Shown here in pieces: positions 1 through 6,953 of a DNA stretch of 9,682 bases (positions are counted from its first letter, which is position 1; the number at the start of each line of letters is the position of its first letter). A program made the position numbers and the translations under genes. Source of the stretch: Pseudomonadota bacterium (GTDB lineage Bacteria > Myxococcota > Myxococcia > Myxococcales > Myxococcaceae); contig JAFADT010000782.1 of NCBI GenBank assembly GCA_023424585.1, forward strand, positions 1 to 9,682, read 5' to 3'. Below the pieces are notes generated by a model that was given only the letters and a program-made list of their open reading frames with translations, was not told where the DNA came from and did not search any database.

Positions 1-1
1 C

Positions 2-136
2 CGCGCGGCGTGTGAGCGCGCGGTGGAGCGGGCGTCGCGCTCGGCCCGGCGCGGTCTCCAGGTCCTGCCCAACCCCCACGGCATGAGGGACCTGCTGGAC
101 ACCCTCATCGCCCGGCTGTCGCACCGCGCCGCTTGA
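2..136 (+). CDS. crtE: Geranylgeranyl pyrophosphate synthase, C-terminal end (partial)
   Basis: The frame is open from the window edge to the TGA at 134-136 and gives the last 44 residues, ending in PHGMRDLLDTLIARLSHRAA. The aspartate-rich motifs of prenyl synthases lie outside the window, so the identity rests on position. In the M. xanthus carB operon the gene just before the desaturase crtIa and phytoene synthase crtB is crtE, which makes GGPP from FPP/IPP. The helical, Leu/Arg-rich tail is compatible with the C-terminal helix of this all-helical family but is not diagnostic. Codon use matches the downstream genes. Ten bases separate its stop from the next ATG, and its terminal TTGAGGAC carries the ribosome binding site of that gene. 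Confidence 0.7.
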   Translation, partial: RAACERAVERASRSARRGLQVLPNPHGMRDLLDTLIARLSHRAA

Positions 137-146
137 GGACACCGTC

Positions 147-1688
147 ATGAGCGCACAGGGCAAGCGGGTGGTGGTGGTGGGCGCGGGGGTGGGCGGGCTG
201 GCCGCGGCGGCGCGGCTCGCGCGGCAGGGGTTCGACGTCCAGGTCTTCGAGAAGACGCGCGGCCCGGGGGGGCGGTGCAACCAGCTCCAGGTGGATGGCT
301 TCACCTGGGACGTGGGCCCCACCATCGTGCTCATGCCGGAGGTGTTCGAGGAGACCTTCCGCGCGCTGGGCCGGCGCATCGAGGACTTCCTCACGCTGGT
401 GCGGTGCGACCCGAACTACCGGGTGCACTTCCGGGACGGCTCGGACATCACCTTCACGTCCGAGCTGTGCGCCATGGGCCGCGAGCTGGAGCGCGTGGAG
501 CCGGGGGGCTTCCAGCGCTACCTGGCCTTCCTCGCGCAGGGCCGCGACCAGTACCGCATCAGCCTGGACCACTTCGTGGGCCGCAACTTCGAGGGCGTGA
601 GCGACTACTGCTCCCCTGGGGTGCTGGCCCGGATCTTCAAGGCGCGCGCGCACCGCCGCATGTACGCGGACGTCAGCCGCTTCTTCCAGGACGACCGGCT
701 GCGCGCGGCGATGACCTTCCAGACCATGTACCTGGGCGTGTCTCCCTTTGAGGCGCCCGCGGTGTATGGCCTGTTGCCCTTCACCGAGCTGGGCGTGGGC
801 GTCTGGTTTCCGAAGGGCGGCCTGTATGCCATTCCCCTCGCGCTGGAGCGGCTGGCGCGCGCGGAGGGCGTGGCGCTGCACTACGGCCGGCCGGTGGAGC
901 GCATCCTCACCGAGGGCGGGCGCGCCACGGGCGTGCGGCTCGCGGGCGGTGACGTGGTGTCCGCGGACGCGGTGCTGTGCAACGCGGACCTGCCCTACGC
1001 GTATGAGAAGCTGCTGGACCCGAAGGACGCGCCGCTCAAGCGGGGGGAGAAGCTCCGCTACACCTCCAGCGGCTACATGCTCTACCTGGGCATGAAGAGG
1101 CGGGTGCCGGGCCTCCTGCATCACAACGTGATGTTCGGCCGGGACTACGCGGGCTCCTTCGAGGACATCTTCCGGCGCTTCCGCGTGCCGGAGGACCCCA
1201 GCTTCTACGTCAACGTGCCCACGCGCACGGACCCCTCGCTGGCGCCGGAGGGGAAGGACTCGCTCTACGTGCTGGTGCCGGTGCCGCACCAGCACCCCGG
1301 GCTGGACTGGAAGGTGGAGGGCCCCCAGGTGCGCGCGAAGGTGTTCCAGCGCCTGGCGGAGCTGGGGTACCCGGACCTGGAGGCGGACATCGAGGTGGAG
1401 CGCGTCTTCACCCCGGACGACTGGGCGGGCACGTACAACCTGGCGCGCGGCAGCGCGTTCGGGCTGGCGCAGAACTTCTTCCAGATTGGCCCCTTCCGTC
1501 CGGCCAACGTGGATCCGCGCGTGAAGAACCTGTTCTTCGTGGGGGCCTCCACGCAGCCGGGCACGGGCCTGCCCACGGTGCTCATCTCCGCGCGGCTCGT
1601 CACCGAGCGGCTGACGGCGTGGGCCCGCAGGCAGGGCGTGGCGCTGGCGCCGCGTGAAGGCGTCCGGGCGGTGGAGGTGGCGGCATGA
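147..1688 (+). CDS. crtIa: CrtI-type phytoene desaturase (CrtIa)
   Basis: A 513-residue FAD-dependent carotene desaturase/isomerase. The dinucleotide-binding motif GAGVGG lies at residues 12-17, with the acidic E35 that contacts the adenosine ribose, followed by GPGGRC (39-44) and WDVGPT (54-59), all typical of CrtI. The C-terminal bacterial phytoene dehydrogenase signature FFVGASTQPGTGLP lies within residues 461-481. Length is normal for CrtI (about 490-520). The ATG at 147 follows GAGGA (135-139) at good spacing, and the Rossmann strand begins only seven residues in, so this start is secure. In M. xanthus the gene at this position (CrtIa) takes phytoene to phytofluene and zeta-carotene and isomerises cis to trans; full conversion to lycopene needs CrtIb (carC), encoded elsewhere. 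That split is inferred here from position. The stop overlaps the crtB start by four bases. Confidence 0.92.
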   Translation: MSAQGKRVVVVGAGVGGLAAAARLARQGFDVQVFEKTRGPGGRCNQLQVDGFTWDVGPTIVLMPEVFEETFRALGRRIEDFLTLVRCDPNYRVHFRDGSDITFTSELCAMGRELERVEPGGFQRYLAFLAQGRDQYRISLDHFVGRNFEGVSDYCSPGVLARIFKARAHRRMYADVSRFFQDDRLRAAMTFQTMYLGVSPFEAPAVYGLLPFTELGVGVWFPKGGLYAIPLALERLARAEGVALHYGRPVERILTEGGRATGVRLAGGDVVSADAVLCNADLPYAYEKLLDPKDAPLKRGEKLRYTSSGYMLYLGMKRRVPGLLHHNVMFGRDYAGSFEDIFRRFRVPEDPSFYVNVPTRTDPSLAPEGKDSLYVLVPVPHQHPGLDWKVEGPQVRAKVFQRLAELGYPDLEADIEVERVFTPDDWAGTYNLARGSAFGLAQNFFQIGPFRPANVDPRVKNLFFVGASTQPGTGLPTVLISARLVTERLTAWARRQGVALAPREGVRAVEVAA

Positions 1689-2719
1689 GCGACACCGCCG
1701 CTCCGGCGCTCATCGCGCGGGGCTACCAGCGCGCCCGGGCCGTCACGCGCCACCACGCCAGGAGCTTCTACTTCGCGTCGTATCTCCTCTTCGGGCAGCG
1801 GCGGAGGGCGGCCTTCGCGCTGTATGCCTTCTGCCGCCGGCTGGACGACCTGGTGGACGCGGGCGAGAGCGCGCTGCCGGGCGGAGCGCCCCTGGACCTG
1901 GCGACGCGCCTGGCCCGGGCGCGCGAGCGCGTGGCGGAGGTGTACCTGCCGCTGCCGGAGCTGGCGTCGGAGGCGCTGGGCCCGCCGTCCGCGCGCCAGC
2001 CCCGCGCGGACGCGCCGTCGCCGTGGGACCCGAGCGAGTTCGCGGCGCTGCGCCACACCATCCACCGCGCCCGGATTCCCGAGCAGCCCTTCCAGGACCT
2101 CATCTCCGGCATGGAGATGGACCTGACGAAGCAGCGCTACGACACGTGGGCGGAGCTGGACCTGTACTGCTACCGCGTCGCGGGCGTGGTCGGGTTGATG
2201 CTCACGCCGGTGCTGGGCTGCGAGGACGCTCGCGCGGTGGAGCCGGCGGCGGACCTGGGCCGCGCGATGCAGCTCACCAACATCCTGCGCGACGTGCGCG
2301 AGGACCTGGAGCGCGGCCGGGTGTACCTGCCCTCGGAGGAGCTGCGCGCCTTTGGCCTCGCCGAGGACGACCTGCGCGCGGGGCGGGTGGACGCGAGGTG
2401 GCGCGACTTCATGCGCTTTCAAATCCAGCGCGCGCGGGCGTACTACGCGCGCGCGGCGGCGGGGGTGCGCCACCTCACCGGCTTCGGCAGCCAGCGGATG
2501 GTGCGGCTGATGGGCGCCATCTACGGCGACATCCTGCGCGACATCGAGGCGCGGGACTACGACGTGTTCCGCGGCCGGGCGCACACGACGACGGGCCGCA
2601 AGCTGGCGCTGGCGGCGACCGTGCTCCTGCGGCCCCGGGCCGCGCTGCCGGAGGCGTCCCTGCCGCTGCCCTCCGCGCCGGCGCCGCTGGTGTCCACGGG
2701 CACGGGAGGTCCGCGATGA
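1685..2719 (+). CDS. crtB: Phytoene synthase
   Basis: A 344-residue squalene/phytoene synthase that condenses two GGPP to 15-cis-phytoene, the committed step. The first aspartate-rich motif DDLVD is at residues 54-58, after the conserved ARSFYFAS and YAFCRRLDD segments. The first family signature (YCYRVAGVVG, from 161) and the second (191-216, with LGRAMQLTNILRDVREDLE and ending RVYLP) are both intact, including the second Mg-binding D203xxxD207. A Pro/Ala-rich stretch at about residues 95-117 looks longer than in typical CrtB and probably forms a loop between helices. The C-terminal 25 residues are a low-complexity Pro/Ala tail. GGAGGTG at 1673-1679 places the start at ATG 1685, which overlaps the crtIa stop as ATGA. 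Identity is certain at family level. Confidence 0.95.
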   Translation: MSDTAAPALIARGYQRARAVTRHHARSFYFASYLLFGQRRRAAFALYAFCRRLDDLVDAGESALPGGAPLDLATRLARARERVAEVYLPLPELASEALGPPSARQPRADAPSPWDPSEFAALRHTIHRARIPEQPFQDLISGMEMDLTKQRYDTWAELDLYCYRVAGVVGLMLTPVLGCEDARAVEPAADLGRAMQLTNILRDVREDLERGRVYLPSEELRAFGLAEDDLRAGRVDARWRDFMRFQIQRARAYYARAAAGVRHLTGFGSQRMVRLMGAIYGDILRDIEARDYDVFRGRAHTTTGRKLALAATVLLRPRAALPEASLPLPSAPAPLVSTGTGGPR

Positions 2720-4167
2720 AGGCCTCGCGCGTGGCGGTGATCGGGGGCGGCATCGGCGGGCTGACGGCCGCGGGCCTGCTCGCGAAGGAGGGGCACGCGG
2801 TGACGCTGTTCGAGGGCGGCCCGTCCCTCGGAGGCAAGGCGCAGGCGGTGACGGTGGAGGGGCTCACGCTGGACACGGGGCCCACGCTGCTCACGTTGCC
2901 GGCGCTGGTGCGCGGCACCTTCGAGCAGCTGGACGCGCTGGACCTGCTGCCGCCGTTCACGGAGCTGGAGCCGCAGTGCACCTACCACTTCGCGGACGGG
3001 TGCGGCTTCACGGCGTACAAGGACCTGGAGCGCATGGCGGACAGCGCCGCGGAGCTGCGCCCCGTCGAGCGCAAGGGCGTGCGCTCCTTCTACGCGGAGG
3101 CCGCGGCCATCTGGCGCGCGGCGGGGGAGCCCTACCTGGAGGCCCCCTTCGAGGGCATGGCCGGCTTCATGGCGCGCGTGGCCCGCAGGGGCATTGGCGC
3201 GATGCTGGCGGGGCTGAAGCTGGACACGCTGCACGCGCTGGCGGCGAAGCACTTCCAGACGCATCACCTGCGGCAGTACGTGGGGCGCTTCGCCACCTAC
3301 GCGGGCGGCTCGCCCTATGCGTCCAGCGCGGCGTTCGCGCTCATCCCGCACATCGAGCATGCGTATGGCGTGCACCACGTGCGCGGTGGCATGGGGGCGC
3401 TCGTGGAGGCGCTGGGGCGGGCGGCGCGGCGGCTGGGCGTGACGGTGCACCTGGACACGCGCGCCCGCTTCGAGCGCGTCGCCGGGGGCTACCGCGTGGA
3501 GCCTGTGGCGGAGGTGTTCGACAGCGTGGTGGTGAACGCGGATCCGCTGGCGGCGCTGCGCCGGGAGTCGGAGCCGCTGTCGCTGTCCGGCTTCGTGTTG
3601 CTCCTGGAGGTGGAGGGGCGCACGGCGGTCCCGCACCACGCGGTGATGTTCGGCGGGGACTACCGGAAGGAGTTCGATGCGCTCTTCGCGGGGCAGCTCG
3701 CGGCGGACCCCACGGTGTATGTCTGCAACCCGTCCGCCACGGACTCGGGCATGGCGCCGCCCGGCCGCACGGGGCTGTTCGTGATGGTGAACGCACCGGC
3801 CATGCCGGTGGAGGAGGGCAGGGCGGAGCAGGCTCGCCGCGAGTGGGAGTCCGACGCGGCGCGCGTGCGCGAGCAGATGTTCGAGAAGCTCCTGCGGCAC
3901 TACCCGGCGTTGAAGGGGCGCGTGCGCGTGGTGGGGCAGCGCTCGCCGGTGGACCTGGCGGCGCGCGGGGCTCCGGGCGGTTCCATCTACGGCTTCCTGC
4001 CGCATGGCCGCCTCGGTCCGTTCCGCAGGCCGCGCATCCGGGGCGGCACGCCGGGGCTGTTCTTCGCGGGCGGTGGCACGCATCCGGGGGGCGGCGTTCC
4101 GCTGGTGATGCTGTCGGGCCGGTTCGCGGCCCAGCTGGCGTCCGCGCACCTGCGGGAGGTCGTATGA
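2716..4167 (+). CDS. crtD: CrtI-family carotenoid oxidoreductase, probable CrtD (3,4-desaturase)
   Basis: A 483-residue FAD flavoprotein, paralogous to CrtIa two genes upstream. GGGIGGL (residues 10-16) is the FAD motif and LGGKAQ plus LDTGPTLLTLP follow as in the family. The C-terminal signature is present as FFAGGGTHPGGGVPLVMLS (from 449), with the GGG after HP that is common in CrtD/methoxyneurosporene-dehydrogenase-type members, where CrtIa has GTG. The reading frame is open upstream to 1654, but that part overlaps crtB in another frame; GGAGGT at 2705-2710 and the Rossmann start fix ATG 2716, overlapping the crtB stop by four bases. In M. xanthus the gene at this place is assigned to 3,4-desaturation of the acyclic end, next to crtC. 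The substrate is inferred from context, and a general carotene desaturase is the alternative. Confidence 0.85.
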   Translation: MKASRVAVIGGGIGGLTAAGLLAKEGHAVTLFEGGPSLGGKAQAVTVEGLTLDTGPTLLTLPALVRGTFEQLDALDLLPPFTELEPQCTYHFADGCGFTAYKDLERMADSAAELRPVERKGVRSFYAEAAAIWRAAGEPYLEAPFEGMAGFMARVARRGIGAMLAGLKLDTLHALAAKHFQTHHLRQYVGRFATYAGGSPYASSAAFALIPHIEHAYGVHHVRGGMGALVEALGRAARRLGVTVHLDTRARFERVAGGYRVEPVAEVFDSVVVNADPLAALRRESEPLSLSGFVLLLEVEGRTAVPHHAVMFGGDYRKEFDALFAGQLAADPTVYVCNPSATDSGMAPPGRTGLFVMVNAPAMPVEEGRAEQARREWESDAARVREQMFEKLLRHYPALKGRVRVVGQRSPVDLAARGAPGGSIYGFLPHGRLGPFRRPRIRGGTPGLFFAGGGTHPGGGVPLVMLSGRFAAQLASAHLREVV

Positions 4168-5123
4168 AGGCCGTCCTCGCCCAGAGCGTCCCGTCCGAGA
4201 CGCCGGAGGCGTGCGCGTTGCCGGCGCTGCCGGACACGGCGGGGGCGTATCGCTGGTTCTACGCGGACGTGAGCGCCGGGCCGTACAGCGCGGTGTGCAT
4301 CTTCATGCTGGGGTCGTTGTTCTCTCCGCGCTACTCGGTGGCGGCGAGGCGCGGAGGGCATCCGCTGGCGTACAGCGCGGTGAACTTCGCGCTCTACCAC
4401 CAGGGGGTGCGCAGGTTGTGGGTGCTCAGCGAGTACCCGCGCGTGGAGCTGCAAGGGCCGGGGCGGCTGCGCATCGGCCGCTCCACGTTGACGCACGCGG
4501 TGGATGGCACGGTGCGCATGGACGTGGATGACGGGACGGCGCCGTGGGGCCGCCCGGTGCGCGCGAGCCTGACGCTGCGGCCGCTGACGGGGCGGGGCGC
4601 GGAGGTGCAGCTCATGCCGGGCCTGCCGCACTACTGGCAGGCCCTGGCGCCCCGGTCGGAGGCCCGGCTGGAGGTGGCCACGCTGGGCGTGGCGGCGGAG
4701 GGGCTGGGCTACCACGACACGAACCACGGCCAGGAGCTGCTGGGCGCGCGGCTGTCCGGCTGGCATTGGGCGCGCACGCACCACGCGGACCACACGGCGG
4801 TGGACTACCACCTGCCGGATGGCGTGGCGCCGGTGCGCATGATGGCGGGGCCCTCGGGCGTGGTGTGCGAGCGCGGCCCGGATCCCGAGGCGCGCCCCAT
4901 GACCCTGACGGGCTGGGGGTTGCGCATCCCCGCGAGGCTGCACACGGGCAATGAGGTGGTGGGCTCGCCGCGCCTGCTGGAGTCGTCGCCCTTCTACGCG
5001 CGGCTGGAGTCGAGGCGGGACACGCTGGACACGCTGGGCGAGGTGGCGGACTTCCGCCGCTTCCATTCCCCGTTCATCCGCTGGATGGCGCACTTCCGGA
5101 CGCGCGTGGGGCGGGCGCCATGA
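4164..5123 (+). CDS. crtC: Carotenoid 1,2-hydratase (hydroxyneurosporene synthase family)
   Basis: A 319-residue protein of the CrtC family, which adds water across the terminal C1-C2 double bond of acyclic carotenoid ends and creates the tertiary hydroxyl that is later glycosylated. Family landmarks are YRWFYADVSAG (29-39), the aromatic strand with GSLFSPRY (50-57), and GYHDTNHGQELL (182-193) followed by GWHWAR (199-204), corresponding to the conserved Asn/Asp-rich and Trp-rich part of CrtC. About 25 residues without clear family similarity precede the first landmark. The frame is open far upstream across crtD, but ATG 4164 with GGAGGT at 4155-4160 (short spacer) and the ATGA overlap with crtD decides the start. 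The neighbouring CrtD-like gene supports the pair acting on the same psi end. A longer CrtC homologue is not implied. Confidence 0.88.
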   Translation: MKAVLAQSVPSETPEACALPALPDTAGAYRWFYADVSAGPYSAVCIFMLGSLFSPRYSVAARRGGHPLAYSAVNFALYHQGVRRLWVLSEYPRVELQGPGRLRIGRSTLTHAVDGTVRMDVDDGTAPWGRPVRASLTLRPLTGRGAEVQLMPGLPHYWQALAPRSEARLEVATLGVAAEGLGYHDTNHGQELLGARLSGWHWARTHHADHTAVDYHLPDGVAPVRMMAGPSGVVCERGPDPEARPMTLTGWGLRIPARLHTGNEVVGSPRLLESSPFYARLESRRDTLDTLGEVADFRRFHSPFIRWMAHFRTRVGRAP

Positions 5124-6238
5124 ACGCGCTCGGCTTCTTCACGCTCGGATGGGCGGCGGTGGCCGGGGGCTTCAGCGCCGTGGCGCTGGCGCGGCTGTGC
5201 CGCCGCGCGCCCGTGACGGTCGGAGGCCCGCTGCCCTCCGTGCTGCTCCTGCGCCCCGTGGACGCGCCCACGCCGCTGGAGCTGGAGAACCTGGGACGCC
5301 CCATCGACTACGCGGGGCCGCTGGAGCAGGTGGTGCTGGCTCCCTACCGCCCGCGCCTGGCCGCGGGCGTGCGCTGGCTCCCGAGCGACCCGGTGTGCCC
5401 CAACCGCAAGGTGGGTCACTTGCTCTACGCGCTGGGGACACTGGACGTGCGCGGAAGGGTGGTGCTCGCGGTGGACGCGGACGTGGCGGTGACGGGCGCG
5501 CTGGTGGAGGGACTGGCCGCTCCGCTCGCGGCCGGTGTCGCCTTGAGCACCGCCGCCCCTACCCCCGTGGGCGCGCTGGACGCGGCCGGCCGCGCCATGG
5601 CCGGGCTGCTTCGCTGCACGCATCACAGCTTCCGCGCGCTGCATGCGATGAGCGCGGGCGCGCGGGCCGTGTGTGGCAAGGCGCTCGGGCTGTCACCGCG
5701 CGCGGCGGAGGAGCTGGTCGGCCTGTCGGACCACATCGGCGAGGACCTGGAGCTGGCGAAGCGGCTGCACGCGCACGGCCTGGACGTGGCGCTGAGCCTC
5801 GCGCCCGCCTGGGTGCCCGTGGCCCACGGGACGCCCTGGCGTGTGCCATTGGAGCGCTTCACGCGCTGGATGCAGGTGCTCGCGAGCCACCGGCCCGGCC
5901 TGTACCCCACCGTGCCGCTGCTCTTCTCGCCCACCGTGCCGCTGCTGCTCCTGGCCGCGTGGCTCCACGAGCCCGCTGTTTGGCTCACGGTGGGGGCGCT
6001 CGTCGCCGTGCGCACGCTGCTGTCGCTGCGCCTCGCCATGCTCAGCCGCGTGCCCGGCGTGGCGGACACGGGCCACGCGCTGACGGACTGGGTGCGGGGG
6101 GAGCTGCTGCTGCTCGCGGCCTTCGCGGCGTCGCTGACGCGGCAGGGGCGGGTGACTTGGCGTGGCCATACCTACGCGCTGGAGGCTGGGGGACGCATGG
6201 TGCGCGTGACACCGCGATGGAGTGGAGGCCCGGGATGA
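5120..6238 (+). CDS. GT21-like (ceramide glucosyltransferase-type) membrane glycosyltransferase
   Basis: A 372-residue family-2-fold glycosyltransferase with the full motif set of ceramide glucosyltransferases: CPNRKVGHL (93-101) at the nucleotide-sugar site, VDAD (D119xD121) for metal/UDP-sugar binding, GED at 207-209 as the third acidic motif and candidate catalytic base, and RFTRW (246-250) as the (R/Q)xxRW motif. There is an N-terminal hydrophobic segment (about 4-26) and C-terminal hydrophobic helices (about 264-300 and 325-340), then WRGHTYAL, a usual end motif. This is orf6 of the M. xanthus cluster by position. Placed after crtC and before the acyltransferase, it most likely glucosylates the 1'-hydroxyl of the carotenoid at the inner membrane; that substrate is inferred. 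It is not related to GT1-type CrtX. It begins at ATG 5120, overlapping the crtC stop, and has only a weak upstream purine run. Confidence 0.82.
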   Translation: MNALGFFTLGWAAVAGGFSAVALARLCRRAPVTVGGPLPSVLLLRPVDAPTPLELENLGRPIDYAGPLEQVVLAPYRPRLAAGVRWLPSDPVCPNRKVGHLLYALGTLDVRGRVVLAVDADVAVTGALVEGLAAPLAAGVALSTAAPTPVGALDAAGRAMAGLLRCTHHSFRALHAMSAGARAVCGKALGLSPRAAEELVGLSDHIGEDLELAKRLHAHGLDVALSLAPAWVPVAHGTPWRVPLERFTRWMQVLASHRPGLYPTVPLLFSPTVPLLLLAAWLHEPAVWLTVGALVAVRTLLSLRLAMLSRVPGVADTGHALTDWVRGELLLLAAFAASLTRQGRVTWRGHTYALEAGGRMVRVTPRWSGGPG

Positions 6239-6609
6239 CCTACGCGCGCTTCCTGGGCCTCTTCGTCGTCCTGCCCATCCTGTTCCTGCTCGCGCGCTAC
6301 CGCCGCACGCTGTCGTGGCGCGGGCTCGCGCCCCTGGGCCTGCTGCTCATCATCGTCTACGCGGCCACGTCGCCGTGGGACAACATGGCCGTGAAGTGGG
6401 GCCTGTGGGGCTTCGACCCGGAGCGCATCTGGGGCGTGAAGCTGGGCTACCTGCCGCTGGAGGAGTACCTCTTCTTCGGCCTCCAGACGCTGCTCGTGGG
6501 CCTGTGGGCGCGCGACCGGCTGGAGCGCGCGCTGGCGAAGCGCGTCGCCGAGGCGCAGAAACCCGTCCACGCGGAGCGGACCCTGGAGCCCTCCGAGGTG
6601 TCGCCATGA
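6235..6609 (+). CDS. crtYc: Lycopene beta-cyclase subunit CrtYc
   Basis: A 124-residue membrane protein with three hydrophobic segments (about 5-20, 31-44, 77-91). SPWDN (46-50) and PLEEYLFF (74-81) are the hallmarks of the small heterodimeric lycopene cyclase subunits, the PxEE glutamates being needed for proton-driven cyclisation. It acts with CrtYd, encoded next. In myxobacteria the pair cyclises one end, giving monocyclic carotenoids whose other end stays open for CrtC and CrtD. The chosen start is ATG 6235, which has GGAGG at 6224-6228 six bases upstream and overlaps the preceding stop as ATGA; an in-frame ATG at 6217 would add MEWRPG but sits before that ribosome binding site. The C-terminal 30 residues are charged and probably cytoplasmic. 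Confidence 0.93.
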   Translation: MTYARFLGLFVVLPILFLLARYRRTLSWRGLAPLGLLLIIVYAATSPWDNMAVKWGLWGFDPERIWGVKLGYLPLEEYLFFGLQTLLVGLWARDRLERALAKRVAEAQKPVHAERTLEPSEVSP

Positions 6610-6953
6610 TGGAGACGCGCTGGGCGTACCTCGTCCACCTGCTGGCGTGGACGCTGCCGGTGATGGCCCTCCAGCTGGCGGCGCTCGTGCATCACTACAA
6701 GGCCCGCTCGGGCGAGGTGCTGCGCGCGGTGCTGCCTCCGGCGCTCGTCATCGGCGTGTACCTGTCCGTCGCGGACCACCTGGCCATCTCCGCCGGCATC
6801 TGGAGCTTCGGCGAGGGCCGCCACATCGGCGTCTCCGTGGGCGCCGTGCCGCTGGAGGAGCTCCTCTTCTTCCTCATCACGAGCGTGCTGGTGTCGCTGG
6901 GGCTCGCGCTGTTCACGGCGCTCCTGCGGCGCAGGGAGGCCCGGGCGTCTTGA
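6606..6953 (+). CDS. crtYd: Lycopene beta-cyclase subunit CrtYd
   Basis: A 115-residue membrane protein homologous to CrtYc. Hydrophobic segments are at about 8-28, 40-56 and 84-107; the characteristic VADHLAISAGIWSFG is at 55-69 and VPLEELLFF (81-89) carries the PxEE motif. Bacteria of this type need both halves for lycopene cyclisation; archaeal and fungal relatives have them fused, but here they stay separate with an ATGA overlap, which favours equal synthesis. GAGGTG at 6595-6600 precedes ATG 6606 by five bases. The second codon is also ATG, so initiation at 6609 cannot be excluded but would lose the overlap. It ends in a basic RRREARAS tail, typical of a cytoplasmic end. Confidence 0.93.
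   Translation: MMETRWAYLVHLLAWTLPVMALQLAALVHHYKARSGEVLRAVLPPALVIGVYLSVADHLAISAGIWSFGEGRHIGVSVGAVPLEELLFFLITSVLVSLGLALFTALLRRREARAS

Noticed and set aside
1..136. carB promoter or CarA/CarH operator in the window
   Set aside because: The known control region lies upstream of crtE. The window begins inside the 3' end of that gene, so no operator is expected and none was seen.
105..1295. 396-codon minus-strand open frame across crtIa
   Set aside because: It is His/Arg/Gln-rich with no motifs, opposite a clear desaturase gene.
1654..2715. In-frame upstream extension of the CrtD-like gene
   Set aside because: The extra 354 residues are out-of-frame reading of crtB. The flavoprotein begins normally at ATG 2716 with a ribosome binding site.
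2557..4149. 530-codon minus-strand open frame across the CrtD-like gene
   Set aside because: It has shadow-type composition (RRxH, QRRQ runs) and lies wholly opposite a gene with intact FAD and C-terminal motifs.
2976..4163. In-frame upstream extension of crtC
   Set aside because: It is Gly/Arg/Ala-rich shadow of the CrtD-like gene. ATG 4164 has a ribosome binding site and the ATGA overlap.
6217..6234. Earlier ATG for crtYc at 6217
   Set aside because: It lies before the GGAGG at 6224-6228 and breaks the operon's overlap pattern; ATG 6235 fits both.
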